Origin: Omnitrophica bacterium RIFCSPLOWO2_01_FULL_45_10b
GTDB taxonomy: Bacteria > Omnitrophota > Omnitrophia > Omnitrophales > Danuiimicrobiaceae
Length of the DNA: 33,552 nucleotides
Reading direction: 5' to 3'
NCBI GenBank assembly: GCA_001804205.1
Contig: MHFM01000012.1
Span: 41,975-75,526, forward strand
Positions 1 through 9,964 of this stretch are shown here, piece after piece (positions within the stretch are counted from its first letter, which is position 1; the number at the start of each line of letters is the position of its first letter). The translations under genes were made by a program, and so were the position numbers. Below the pieces are notes generated by a model that saw nothing but the letters and a program-made list of their open reading frames with translations, was not told the DNA's origin and ran no database searches.

Positions 1-357
1 GGTTTGAGTTCCTACGGTCGAGCGAGCATTGGTAATTACATTTTTAACTTCAATGGCAATGGCAGGCAAAATACCGCTGACAAAGTCAAGATCTGGTTTT
101 TCAATTCGCTCAAGAAATTGCCGCGAATAGGCGGAAAGCGATTCGACATAACGGCGCCTTCCTTCCGCATAAAGCGTATTAAAAGCAAGCGAAGACTTGC
201 CCGATCCGCTTACGCCTGTAATTACGGTCAAAGTGCCGTGCGGAATGGTCACATCAATATTCTTCAAATTGTGCGTCCGAATACCTTTCAAAATGATGGC
301 GTCGGCCGTCTCAATTTTAGATTTTTGAATTGGATTTGACACGTGGGTGGTAACCAT
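1..357 (-). CDS. uvrA: Excinuclease ABC subunit A, N-terminal part (truncated by window edge)
   Basis: Reverse-complement translation from ATG at 357: [104 protein letters not shown]...RSTVGTQT. This has the UvrA N-terminal Walker A and the YVESLSAY motif. Not in the ORF track because it runs off the window. Confidence 0.95.
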   Translation of the reverse strand, partial: MVTTHVSNPIQKSKIETADAIILKGIRTHNLKNIDVTIPHGTLTVITGVSGSGKSSLAFNTLYAEGRRRYVESLSAYSRQFLERIEKPDLDFVSGILPAIAIEVKNVITNARSTVGTQT

Positions 358-365
358 GGTGAAGG

Positions 366-397
366 ATAAAAAGGGCAGGAACTAAAGCTGCCTGCCC
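366..397 (-). terminator. Rho-independent terminator (minus strand) between the lipoprotein gene and uvrA
   Basis: Minus strand GGGCAGG-CAGCTTTAGTT-CCTGCCC followed by TTTTTA; 7-bp GC-rich stem plus U-tract. Confidence 0.7.
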
Positions 398-419
398 ACG
401 ACCTGAAAATTTTTCTGGA

Positions 420-851
420 CTAACTGCTAACGAACTGAGCTTGTTTTTCCCCTCTTAAATTGGCAGTGGCTTTCATAACGTCATCAATTCGTTTTAAAAG
501 GGTGCCTCCTTGCTCAAGGCTCTGACTGTCGGGCTCAAGAGCCACCGAAGTTTTTCTGCGTGCAAGGCTTCGAACCGTAAAACGGGCGACCCATTTGTCC
601 TTGTCAAACAAGTTCCCGTACTGGGTATTACGAATAACGATCAAACCTTTCCTTGCGTCGGTTTCTTCGACGGTCCAACCCGTGACGGTGTTAAGCGCTT
701 CAAGCGTTCGTAAAAAAGTATAATCATATGGCTGTTCATAAATAAGCTCTTGGTCATAATGGGGAACATCTTTGCCTTCTCTAAGCGAAGAGCACCCAAT
801 GACACCAAATACAACAAGAACTGCCGTAGCTAAAATCAATTTTTGATACAT
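420..851 (-). CDS. Putative lipoprotein (start at MYQKL preferred over the 875 start)
   Basis: MYQKLILATAVLVVFGVIGCSSLREG: signal peptide with a lipobox-like ..GVIGC. Confidence 0.65.
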   Translation of the reverse strand: MYQKLILATAVLVVFGVIGCSSLREGKDVPHYDQELIYEQPYDYTFLRTLEALNTVTGWTVEETDARKGLIVIRNTQYGNLFDKDKWVARFTVRSLARRKTSVALEPDSQSLEQGGTLLKRIDDVMKATANLRGEKQAQFVSS

Positions 852-909
852 GGGATACCTTCGTAATGTGGCCACAATGAATACTACCTTAAAGCTTTAA
901 AGCGAGCAA

Positions 910-3900
910 CTAGAATTTCCCGCTGACACGCGTAAAAAATCCATGAGCGCTGAAATCATTAAGCGAGCGCAAATCGTCGTCGAAATCGGTAAAATTGTAG
1001 CCAATTCCGAACCGAATATAATCCTTAATTTCCCTATCCAGCTCAATCAAAGCGCCATGTTTCATCGCTTCCAATAATTCAACATCCCAAAGCATCCTAT
1101 ACTCCAAAGCAAGATCCCATTTGCGAATGATGTGAAAGTTGAGGCGGTTGGCCCATAGAAAATTGCCAATGTAGAAGCGGTCGCCTTCTGCTTCAAGAGA
1201 AGTTCTCCGGTAAGCAAACTTTTCAACCAAACCTAAAAATGGCGGAAGCGCTTCAAAACCAAACTCGACACCGAAAATATGCGCTGATTCTTCCGTATCG
1301 ATTCCGAAAATATCCGGCGTATCAAATTGGCTTTTGGCTCCAATTTCATTAAGCCAGGTATAACGAGTGAGCACATTCAAACGATTGTGGCGCACCGGCC
1401 GATACGCTAGGCCCACGTTTAATTCGGTAAAAGAACCATCCGTCACAAAAGCCGAATCGCTAAAATGATTCGTATCCGAACGGTTGAAACGGGCGGCAAA
1501 GCTATAATCTTGATTGATTTTCCAATCGATGGTATCTCTAAAAAACCAGTGAATCCTGTCTTCGCTCTGCCCGTCATAACGCAATTCATATCGGCTAATA
1601 ATTTTTAGGAAATCTTTTTCCAAGTAACTCACTTCCGCTGCGGCGGCATTCCGATGTGAATTAATTTCGGTGATGTCATAGATATGGGCGCGTTCAAAAC
1701 TAACTCCTACGCCCCATTGATCGTTCAGTTTCGTATCATAGCCTAAAATATTGGACTGGCGCTCTCCCTGCCGATAACTTGCGAGCTCACGCTCCGTATA
1801 AAATCGGCTTTTTGAATTCAACTGCTGGGAACTTCCAATCGTCGTGCTCATGGCTCGGCCGTCGCCTTGCGGATCCGGCCCCGTGCGAAGAGAAGTATAA
1901 ACGCTAGCCGTCTCAGAAGTCTTCACGTCAAAACCAAGCAAGGTAGAATCGCCAATGGTGCCCGCTAATTCCTCTACTCGAACGGTACCCTTTCCTTTTA
2001 AAACAGTCGCCTCAACCCCTCCGCCAAATTGATGGTTTGGTTCATTCGTTCCGCCCCATGAAGTTTGAACCTTCGCATAGGGCATCAATTCGGGATAAAC
2101 TTTATACCCTAATTTCCCGGCCGCAGCATTTCCGAACTGAACATCATCCAAAGCAGTTGTCAGGCTTCGTTCAGCGGCGGTGTAAGGATCCGCGTTTTGG
2201 TTACGAAATTCGGCGACGCCAAGATATTGGCCATATTCCGCTTTCACTTGCGCCGTATGGCTTTTGTTCTCCCGCGGACTCGTTACAAAAACTCCGGCCG
2301 TATTATCCGGATCCGTTGCCCTTTGACGATCAAAACGATAAGACGCTTGAACGTGCTCACCCACTTTTTGCCGGACTTCGATACCTGCTTTACGCGTTCC
2401 GGCTTGACGGATCAGATCGGAATTGGCAAAGCCGGCATTGACTTGTTGAGCGTATCCTGAAATTTCGGTCCCGGTTTTTGTCTTCGTCTGAGCCTTAATG
2501 GAATACGCATCATCAAAAAGCTGTGTGGTCTTTTTGATCACCGTAGCGCCGGTTGGAATGTCCGTAAAGGTAATTCCGCCGTTGAAGGATACGGAATTGC
2601 GTTGTGTGCGATCCTGGCTTCTCGCGTACTCAGCGACCACTTTGGTATTGCGTCCGAATTTTGAGGTAAAATCAACCCCGCGCAAATCGTAATCGCGCCC
2701 GTCACGCCGGTCTTCAATCACCGTGCCGCCCATCTTGAAATGGTCGCCCAAATGCGTAAACCCTCGAAGGCCTGAATTCCGGTCTGAAATAAAACCCTGC
2801 GCATCAAACTCATAATCCGCAATTAAATAAGTTTCGCTTCCGCTGAGGATATCGTTTGAGATGATGGTATCGCTGTAACTCACGGCGGAAAGCGGCTTGC
2901 GCAAGATGATTCGTCCCGCGGGATAATCAATTTCGTAATCCGTTCCCGAAACCAAGTCACGGCTGTAGGTAGCAATATTCTGAATTTTATCCCGAACTTC
3001 AACCCTTAGTTTTTCGCTTCCTTGAATCACATTTCTGTTTCGAAGATAAAAGAGCGACCCGCCCGTTCCGCTAAATTCATTATGATCCGCCAGCTGCTTG
3101 ACATCGGCCGTATAGACTGCAAATCCTCTTTTCGCATCACCATAGCGGGTGGTGGAAAGTGTTTCGTGATACATTTTGAGGCCCGAAAAGGTGCGGTTGT
3201 GAGTCGCAAGTTCGGTATCGGTAAAATTGGTATTAAAACTTCCCCACTTCAAATGCGAGCGTTCCCATTCTACTAAAATATAAAAGCGGTGCTGTGTATC
3301 ATAGGCATCATAATTAATTTCAGATCCATCCCCATAAACAGGATAGTAAAGGTCCGGGTCGAGATTAGTGAACAGTTCCTTTCGAGGATCGTCAGTATCG
3401 TAGCGGGAAGTGATGACAAATTTCCCTTTGATTTTACCTTTCAAATAATAGGCGAGACGGCCGTCCTGATAAAATCCGTGATGAAATTTGTTATCGCGGC
3501 CTACCACTTCCACATTTCCATCAATGATATTGCCGCCGAATTCCTGTTCTCCCAGCGCCACCATAAAAAAGTAGCTGTCTTTTACATTCACCTCTTCTTG
3601 ATAGGTGACCGCGTTTCCTTCCCGGTCTGTCGCCGTGACTTGAACGGTTTGTTTGCCGGGCGGAATATAGAGCTCCGTTTGAAAACTTCCATCTAAATTT
3701 ACCGTTGCGGGTTCGCCATTCACCGCGATCGTGTTCCAAGGTACCGTGGTTCCTCGCACATAAACCGTAGGCCTTCCGCTCACCGGAATGCTTCTTCTGC
3801 CATTTCGTTCAATCGACATATTTCCAACTGCCGGAACGTCTATTCTTGGTTCATCCGGCGCATTTTTATCAAGTTTGCTGATGACACGGAAATAGCGAAG

Positions 3901-5598
3901 CGGCGTCCAATCTTGACGGCCTTCTCGGTCCCGCACAATGATTCGATAAGAGTAAACACCGGGTTTGATCGGTTCGTTGTGTTTGGTTCTGCCGGTCCAG
4001 GGAGCTTCTTTAGGGGGAGCTCCAAGCCCATGGCCGGACCAAACCTCATCGCCAAATTCATCGCGAATTTCAATGCGCCAGCCAAAAATTAATTCCGCGT
4101 AATTGGTGTTCATTCGAAACGCAGGGTCTTTTTCGAAATATCCGATCCCCATGCGCAAAATATCCGGATCCAGTACAAGGGAAAGCTGCGCCTCAGACGT
4201 ATCACTTCCTTGCGTAATGACCACGTTCAATTTGTCTCGATATTCCTTCGGAATTTGAGACTCCGGAAGTTTTACCGCAAAATTGACGACATTCAACATT
4301 CCATCGGTCGTTTTGGTTAAAACCGATTCCTCACTAACAAATTTGGAATTGGGAGGAAGCGTATGCCCGTCAATTTTCACGACATGCCGGCCTGGTTTAA
4401 TCGCGGGGATGTGATAGCGGCCCTGAGGATCAGTGATCACGACAATGCCTTGTTCGGTCGCTAATTTAACGCCGGGAATTCCCTGCTCTCCTTTGTCTTG
4501 AACGGCATTTGCGTTTTGATCGTCAAACACTTTTCCGAGAATAGTGCCTTCATCAAAAAGAGGATCCGCGACCACGGTTAAAACCAATATCTTGACCGCT
4601 GACTGGGCGGCGCCGGTTGTTGACAGGCGAACGAAGAAAGAGACCTCATATTTTTTCCCAATTTGAACCATATTGGAAGCAACCAAAAGAAATCCGAGCT
4701 TTTTACTCTCACCCGAATTAATCGTACCGAGGGTAAAGATTCGCGAGCCGCGGCGGGAACTAATCGGCGCGCCGTCCAAACGCGATCCTGAATCGATAAA
4801 GGTAAACCCTTCCGGTATCTCCGCCACAAGCTCCAAATTATTCCGGACAAGCGCTGAGATATTTTTGATTCGGCTGCTCATATAAGTAGCTCCGCCGCGC
4901 GTGACGTTCGGTTTTGAAGCAAAAACATCCATGACAATCGGAAACTTGGAAATCGTACCAACTGCCTTGTCGAATTGGACTATCGCGGTACCGGTTCCGT
5001 TAATATCAACTCCCGTATTCAGCCGAATGGTGAACACAACTTGCTTCGTTCCGGCAGGAGCTGTTGCGCTTACAGTTGCCAAATTAAAACCTGCCGTTAC
5101 GCCAAATCCAAAGTCGCCCGTATTCGTCGCCGCAATCTGAACGCCTGCGGCATTATTAAATTCAATTTGGAGTTGGCCGTCCGTACCGTCGAGATCGGCA
5201 GCAGTCATGCGGACAAGAGCACTGAAAGTGACAAAATCACCTTCTCCAACCCCTCTTGTGTTTTCGCTATCCTCTACAACTTGAAATGTAAAACCACCTG
5301 CCGAGCCAGCGCCAAGTGATGCTTCGGTCAATTGCAAGACTCTCGAACCATCTGGTGCGCCACCTACTACAGGTGTGCTCAGGCCGCGATTCGGGGTATT
5401 GTCCCAATTGCCAAGAAAAATACCGCTGTTTTCTAAATTGCTAACGCCCGAGCCGAGCGCTTGTTCAAAGCTTGGATTTCCGATGACGTTGACAAGCCCG
5501 GGTTCCACAATGGCGTAAGAAAAAGCCGGCCATAACAAAACGCTGAAATAACTGCTGATCAAAACCAGCGAAATAAATTTGCGAATGTTCAATTTCAT
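910..5598 (-). CDS. Giant outer-membrane protein: N-terminal secreted Ig/SdrD-B-like domains plus long C-terminal beta-barrel-like region
   Basis: 1562-aa ORF with signal peptide; SdrD B-like segment GTILGKVFDDQNANAVQDKGEQGIPGVKLATEQGIVVITDPQGRYHIPAIKPGRHVVKIDG; alternating amphipathic/aromatic C-terminal half ending ...FFTRVSGKF. Confidence 0.75.
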   Translation of the reverse strand: MKLNIRKFISLVLISSYFSVLLWPAFSYAIVEPGLVNVIGNPSFEQALGSGVSNLENSGIFLGNWDNTPNRGLSTPVVGGAPDGSRVLQLTEASLGAGSAGGFTFQVVEDSENTRGVGEGDFVTFSALVRMTAADLDGTDGQLQIEFNNAAGVQIAATNTGDFGFGVTAGFNLATVSATAPAGTKQVVFTIRLNTGVDINGTGTAIVQFDKAVGTISKFPIVMDVFASKPNVTRGGATYMSSRIKNISALVRNNLELVAEIPEGFTFIDSGSRLDGAPISSRRGSRIFTLGTINSGESKKLGFLLVASNMVQIGKKYEVSFFVRLSTTGAAQSAVKILVLTVVADPLFDEGTILGKVFDDQNANAVQDKGEQGIPGVKLATEQGIVVITDPQGRYHIPAIKPGRHVVKIDGHTLPPNSKFVSEESVLTKTTDGMLNVVNFAVKLPESQIPKEYRDKLNVVITQGSDTSEAQLSLVLDPDILRMGIGYFEKDPAFRMNTNYAELIFGWRIEIRDEFGDEVWSGHGLGAPPKEAPWTGRTKHNEPIKPGVYSYRIIVRDREGRQDWTPLRYFRVISKLDKNAPDEPRIDVPAVGNMSIERNGRRSIPVSGRPTVYVRGTTVPWNTIAVNGEPATVNLDGSFQTELYIPPGKQTVQVTATDREGNAVTYQEEVNVKDSYFFMVALGEQEFGGNIIDGNVEVVGRDNKFHHGFYQDGRLAYYLKGKIKGKFVITSRYDTDDPRKELFTNLDPDLYYPVYGDGSEINYDAYDTQHRFYILVEWERSHLKWGSFNTNFTDTELATHNRTFSGLKMYHETLSTTRYGDAKRGFAVYTADVKQLADHNEFSGTGGSLFYLRNRNVIQGSEKLRVEVRDKIQNIATYSRDLVSGTDYEIDYPAGRIILRKPLSAVSYSDTIISNDILSGSETYLIADYEFDAQGFISDRNSGLRGFTHLGDHFKMGGTVIEDRRDGRDYDLRGVDFTSKFGRNTKVVAEYARSQDRTQRNSVSFNGGITFTDIPTGATVIKKTTQLFDDAYSIKAQTKTKTGTEISGYAQQVNAGFANSDLIRQAGTRKAGIEVRQKVGEHVQASYRFDRQRATDPDNTAGVFVTSPRENKSHTAQVKAEYGQYLGVAEFRNQNADPYTAAERSLTTALDDVQFGNAAAGKLGYKVYPELMPYAKVQTSWGGTNEPNHQFGGGVEATVLKGKGTVRVEELAGTIGDSTLLGFDVKTSETASVYTSLRTGPDPQGDGRAMSTTIGSSQQLNSKSRFYTERELASYRQGERQSNILGYDTKLNDQWGVGVSFERAHIYDITEINSHRNAAAAEVSYLEKDFLKIISRYELRYDGQSEDRIHWFFRDTIDWKINQDYSFAARFNRSDTNHFSDSAFVTDGSFTELNVGLAYRPVRHNRLNVLTRYTWLNEIGAKSQFDTPDIFGIDTEESAHIFGVEFGFEALPPFLGLVEKFAYRRTSLEAEGDRFYIGNFLWANRLNFHIIRKWDLALEYRMLWDVELLEAMKHGALIELDREIKDYIRFGIGYNFTDFDDDLRSLNDFSAHGFFTRVSGKF

Positions 5599-5603
5599 TA
5601 AGG

Positions 5604-7250
5604 TTAGGACCTCTTAAATGATACGGCGACGCCTACACGCCAATCGGTATTGGGCACATCCCCCGGATGTGCACCCCCGGGAAAATGGGCGCCGCCGATT
5701 CCGACATATTCACCGAAGAATTTTGTTTTGAAAAGCCATTCGTTATGTTCAAATTGGTAACTTCGAAACGGCATCCAGCGAACGCCCACCGCCACAAACA
5801 TCCTGTTTTGGTGGGAAAGATCGAGCCGCCGCGGGTTGGTGACATGCTCAAAGCGGAAATAAGGCATGAGAAGAAGTTCATCATTAACAGGATTTCTGGG
5901 AAGTGCAATCGAAGGCCATTTAATTCCAAGAACCACGGATGAATTGTAAAGCCAAGAATTATATCCATCGACCGTTGAAAAATCGGTTTTCTCCCACCGA
6001 TAGCTTCCGTAATACTCGCCCCACACATAATCATGAACCCAATCGGCAAAGTGGTTGTACTGTATTTTTGCTTGGGGTGCATCCATGTCGATTCCCCATT
6101 CGTAAAAAATATCCACGCCGGCCCACAGGTCTGTGTCTGCGCTTCCTGGGATTTCATCGGTCAAGTTCTTACGCTCCATATATTGAACAAAAAGACGATA
6201 GTTGCGCATAAATTGAAGGATGTGAACGCCCTGAAAAGTAAAATTCTCCGGGAAAAGAGCCCGCCCAAGCGGCCGATATTCAAGGCCTGCGATTAAATCA
6301 AGATGCTTCGTAAAATTGGCTCCCTGAGTTTCCAAAGCGACGGTCGCTTCAATAAAAGGATCAATCGTAGGCTCTCCAAAAAATCGAATGCCCTTAAACA
6401 CAATCCGGTTGGTGTAAAAACCCACTTGGTCATTAAAACCTCCGCGATCAAAATTCGTCCATCGGAAAGAAGTGTCGCCAAACGACTGCCAAAGAATGGC
6501 CTCGCCAAGCGCCGTTCCAAGCAATTGTCCCGGGACAAGCTGAAGTAGGCCATAACCTTTTTCGCCAATATCAAGCCAATCCAGCATTTTCAAGGCCAGT
6601 TCTTCCTCGGCTAAATAATTGGCGCGTACAGCTTCGGGTGTAGGGCCCGGTTCCTCCGGAAAAAATTCGGTGACGAGCGTAAGGGCTCTCTCGAAATCGC
6701 CTCCGTTGGTTTCGGTGGCTGTTTTGACTTCGATAATTTTTGCCTTGGCTTTATCCAAAGAAGGGAACGCGCGCTGCCCAACCCAGAAGAAAGAAACCGG
6801 TGAACCGCTTTTCGAAACTAAAGGGAGTTCTTTGATGGGGATGCGCTCAAAGAAAATTTTTCTGGCGTTTTTCCCGAAGAACATATTGGCATCATCAGCG
6901 GTGCGAATATTTTTCAAAACTCTGGCTTCTAGAATTGGGCCTGCAAAACCGGTGACAACGGAAAAATCGGAATTCCCACTTCGCTTGGTATCCCGCACAA
7001 GAAGAAAACCAGCTGTTTCATAGATATCGTATTTTAGCTTCAGGGAAGGCGGAACATAAAAAGTATCCCGAAACAGATAATTGATCGGCAGTTCTTGATG
7101 TTCTGTGGTTGTATGAAAAGAAGGCGTTGTTTCCTGAGCGGGGGCTTGCTTTTGCGGGGCGGCCCAAAGACATGCGGGAGCAACCCACAGACAAAGGAAG
7201 GCAAACAAACCGATAGAGATTGTGATCTTGAGACTTCGGTTCTTCATCAC
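5604..7250 (-). CDS. Exported, probably outer-membrane beta-barrel-type protein
   Basis: 548 aa with signal peptide (ITISIGLFAFLCLWVAPACLWA), aromatic alternating strands, C-terminus VGVAVSFKRS; 5 bp upstream of the giant OMP gene. Confidence 0.6.
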   Translation of the reverse strand: MMKNRSLKITISIGLFAFLCLWVAPACLWAAPQKQAPAQETTPSFHTTTEHQELPINYLFRDTFYVPPSLKLKYDIYETAGFLLVRDTKRSGNSDFSVVTGFAGPILEARVLKNIRTADDANMFFGKNARKIFFERIPIKELPLVSKSGSPVSFFWVGQRAFPSLDKAKAKIIEVKTATETNGGDFERALTLVTEFFPEEPGPTPEAVRANYLAEEELALKMLDWLDIGEKGYGLLQLVPGQLLGTALGEAILWQSFGDTSFRWTNFDRGGFNDQVGFYTNRIVFKGIRFFGEPTIDPFIEATVALETQGANFTKHLDLIAGLEYRPLGRALFPENFTFQGVHILQFMRNYRLFVQYMERKNLTDEIPGSADTDLWAGVDIFYEWGIDMDAPQAKIQYNHFADWVHDYVWGEYYGSYRWEKTDFSTVDGYNSWLYNSSVVLGIKWPSIALPRNPVNDELLLMPYFRFEHVTNPRRLDLSHQNRMFVAVGVRWMPFRSYQFEHNEWLFKTKFFGEYVGIGGAHFPGGAHPGDVPNTDWRVGVAVSFKRS

Positions 7251-7285
7251 CTTTCCAGTGAAGGAGAGATCATCGTGAAGATAGG

Positions 7286-8098
7286 TTATAATCCAAGTAC
7301 TTGCTGCATATTGTAGAAACCAATCTTCTTTTTGGCAACAAATTTCGCCGCCAGAAGAGCTCCCTGCCCGAAGGCCTCACGAGATGAAGCTTTATGGATT
7401 AATTCGACTCTCTCTCCTTCCGAAATGAAGGAAACTTGATGATTTCCGACTACATCTCCGCCGCGCACCGCATGAATGCCAATGCTGCCCCGTTTGCGTT
7501 CACCCGTTAAACCTTTGCGGCCGTAAACGGCGTTGACTTGAAAATCAATTTTTCTTGCCTTTGCAATCAAACGCCCCAATTCAAGCGCGGTTCCGCTCGG
7601 CGCATCTTTTTTATGCTTATGATGCTCTTCCACAATTTCAACATCATAACGGTGATCTAAAGTGCCGCTCACTAAAGAAGCGAGCTTAAACAAGAGATTC
7701 ACTCCGATGCTCATATTCGGCGCTTGAACAATCGGAATTTTTCGGGAAGCCGATTGAATTTTTTGAATCAATGGCTGGGTTAAACCGGTTGTGCCAATCA
7801 CCATAGCGCGCCGTGTTTTTAACGCAATCTCGAGATGGTATGGCAGCGCTTCGGGCTGCGTAAAATCGATAATCACATTTCCAAATTGAACGCATTCCCT
7901 AAGATCCGGATGAACCGGAATATCAAACGGCACCGCTCCAATCAGTTCGCTGATATCGCGGCCGATTGAAGGGCTGTCTGCTTTTTCAAAAGCGCCGGCA
8001 ATTTTAATTTCCGGATCTAGGTGAGCCAGACTTAAAATAGTCCGCCCCATTCGGCCGGCAGCGCCTGCAACAATTACTTTCACTGTTTGTTTGGCCAT
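7286..8098 (-). CDS. dapB: 4-hydroxy-tetrahydrodipicolinate reductase
   Basis: VIVAGAAGRMGRTI N-terminal motif, VEEHHKHKKDAPSGTA and RGGDVVGNHQVSF motifs. Confidence 0.96.
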   Translation of the reverse strand: MAKQTVKVIVAGAAGRMGRTILSLAHLDPEIKIAGAFEKADSPSIGRDISELIGAVPFDIPVHPDLRECVQFGNVIIDFTQPEALPYHLEIALKTRRAMVIGTTGLTQPLIQKIQSASRKIPIVQAPNMSIGVNLLFKLASLVSGTLDHRYDVEIVEEHHKHKKDAPSGTALELGRLIAKARKIDFQVNAVYGRKGLTGERKRGSIGIHAVRGGDVVGNHQVSFISEGERVELIHKASSREAFGQGALLAAKFVAKKKIGFYNMQQVLGL

Positions 8099-8109
8099 AA
8101 CAACCTTCT

Positions 8110-8171
8110 GTCATTCTGAGCCCAAAGGGCGAAGAATCTCGCGAGAGATCCTTCGCTATGCTCAGGATGAC
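8110..8171. repeat. Intergenic palindromic repeat, GTCATTCTGAG...CTCAGGATGAC type
   Basis: Imperfect inverted repeat GTCATTCTGAG/CTCAGGATGAC with inner GAAGAATCTC/GAGATCCTTC arms; between dapA and dapB. Confidence 0.75.
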
Positions 8172-8180
8172 CCTGTGGGG

Positions 8181-9074
8181 TCAGTTGGATTGAATAAAAT
8201 GTCCTTCTTTCAAAACTCGTAGGAGCTCTTTCCGATTTTCAGGACTCATTTCACACAAAGGAAGCCGGAGCTCGCCCGTAATCAATCCCATGAGATCAAG
8301 GGCTGTTTTAACAGGAATAGGATTCGTTTCAATAAACAACACTTTCGCAAGCTCAAAAAGCTCATAATGGAGCTTGCGAGCTTTCGTCATATCTTTTTGA
8401 AGATAAGCCGCAATCATATCGTGTTCTTTTTGAGGAGCGACGTTCGCTACCACAGAAATAGCCCCTGTTGCGCCCACGGAAAGAAGCGGGAGCGTAAGAC
8501 TATCCTCCCCGGAAACAACGGTCACATCACAAAGCGAGATAATTCGGCTTGCCTGTTCCAAACTGCCGCTTGCTTCTTTGATTCCGATAATATTCGGAAT
8601 TTTGGAAAGACGCGCTACGGTTTCAGGCGCAATCGAAACCCCGGTACGGCTTGGAACGTTGTAAATGACAATAGGAATATCGACCTTTTTCGCCAAAAAT
8701 TCATAGTGGCGGAATAAGCCTTCCTGAGTCGGCCGATTGTAATAAGGAGTGACTACCAAAACACCGCTAGCCCCTTCTTTCTTTGCATGCTGAAGAAACG
8801 GAACGGCTTCTTGGGTAGAATTCGAGCCGGCGCCACAAATCACCGGAAGACGGCCGCTCACATAATCGATCACAAAAGACATAACACCTTTGTGTTCTTC
8901 GTGCGAAAGCGTAGAAGTTTCGCCGGTGGTACCGCACGGAACAATCACGTCCGTCCCGTTTTGAAGATGAAAATCAAGCAGACGTTTGATCGCCTGCTCA
9001 TCCACCTTTCCATTTTTAAATGGGGTGACCAGCGCTACCATCGAACCTTTTAAATTACTTCGCGTGAGTTTCAT
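8181..9074 (-). CDS. dapA: 4-hydroxy-tetrahydrodipicolinate synthase
   Basis: GTTGETSTLSHEEH, YYNRPTQEG, YNVPSRTGVS and IGIKEASG motifs. Confidence 0.97.
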   Translation of the reverse strand: MKLTRSNLKGSMVALVTPFKNGKVDEQAIKRLLDFHLQNGTDVIVPCGTTGETSTLSHEEHKGVMSFVIDYVSGRLPVICGAGSNSTQEAVPFLQHAKKEGASGVLVVTPYYNRPTQEGLFRHYEFLAKKVDIPIVIYNVPSRTGVSIAPETVARLSKIPNIIGIKEASGSLEQASRIISLCDVTVVSGEDSLTLPLLSVGATGAISVVANVAPQKEHDMIAAYLQKDMTKARKLHYELFELAKVLFIETNPIPVKTALDLMGLITGELRLPLCEMSPENRKELLRVLKEGHFIQSN

Positions 9075-9091
9075 GTAATCTCTCCAGTAAT

Positions 9092-9147
9092 GTCATGCTG
9101 AGCGAAGCGAAGCATCTCAAGATCCTTCGGCTCTGCCTCAGGATGAC
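9092..9147. repeat. Palindromic repeat, GTCATGCTGAG...CTCAGGATGAC type
   Basis: Same outer arms as 8110-8171; its distal end overlaps and supplies the dapF stop codon. Confidence 0.7.
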
Positions 9148-9962
9148 GGTATCGATAAACTTCCTTCAAATACAAATTCTGCTTTACCTTCTAAAAAGAC
9201 ATTTCGAGTTTCATTTTTAACACGATCGAAATAAACTTTAAGTGTTTCGCCACTTTTTGTTTTCACGGAAACCGGTATTCCAACGCGATCCGTAAGATTT
9301 GAAACGACAGCGCTCGCAACGGTACCGGTGCCGCAAGCCAGCGTTTCATCTTCTACGCCGCGCTCATAAGTGCGAATTGATAATTCATTTTTTCCCGTGA
9401 CTTCCACAAAATTAACATTGGTTCCTTTGGGCTGAAAAGCTTTGTGATAGCGAATGACGCGGCCCAGCTCAACAACGGGCATTTTGTCTAATCCCTCCGC
9501 AAAAATCACAACATGCGGTACGCCAGTATTAATAAAAGACGCCCGTAAAGATTTTGATCCATTTTTTAAATCTTTGATCTCAACCGTTTCACGATAGTCA
9601 GACGGATTTGCCATTTTTGCTTTGATCGTACTTCCATTCACTTCGATTCCGATTTCCCCGGCGAGCGTTTCCGCGCGCATCGATTTTGAAAATCCAAGAA
9701 GTTGATGAGCATAAAGCCCAACGCAGCGGTAACCATTTCCGCAAGCTTCAGCCTCAGAACCATCCGAATTCACAATCCGTAGGAAAAAGTCGGATGTACG
9801 CGATGGCTCAATGAAAAGCACTCCGTCTGCCCCGACCCCAAAATGAGGCTGGCAAATTTTAACGGCAAGCTGTTTGGCGTTTGCAACCACACCCTTTCGG
9901 TTGTCAATGACGACAAAATCATTTCCCGAAGCCACCATTTTATGAAATGTAATATCACCCAT
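9138..9962 (-). CDS. dapF: Diaminopimelate epimerase
   Basis: MGDITFHKMVASGNDFVVID; both catalytic Cys motifs EACGNGYRC and LACGTGTV. ORF track start is 9974; the internal Met at 9962 fits family starts better. Confidence 0.95.
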   Translation of the reverse strand: MGDITFHKMVASGNDFVVIDNRKGVVANAKQLAVKICQPHFGVGADGVLFIEPSRTSDFFLRIVNSDGSEAEACGNGYRCVGLYAHQLLGFSKSMRAETLAGEIGIEVNGSTIKAKMANPSDYRETVEIKDLKNGSKSLRASFINTGVPHVVIFAEGLDKMPVVELGRVIRYHKAFQPKGTNVNFVEVTGKNELSIRTYERGVEDETLACGTGTVASAVVSNLTDRVGIPVSVKTKSGETLKVYFDRVKNETRNVFLEGKAEFVFEGSLSIPSS

Positions 9963-9964
9963 TC

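Noticed and set aside
4-339. Plus-strand 111-aa ORF in the track
   Set aside because: Exactly antisense to the clear uvrA N-terminus on the minus strand.
2037-2441. Plus-strand ORFs of up to 134 aa across the giant OMP gene (also 3289-3696, 4975-5319, etc.)
   Set aside because: Antisense to long conserved-looking minus-strand ORFs; no recognisable domains.
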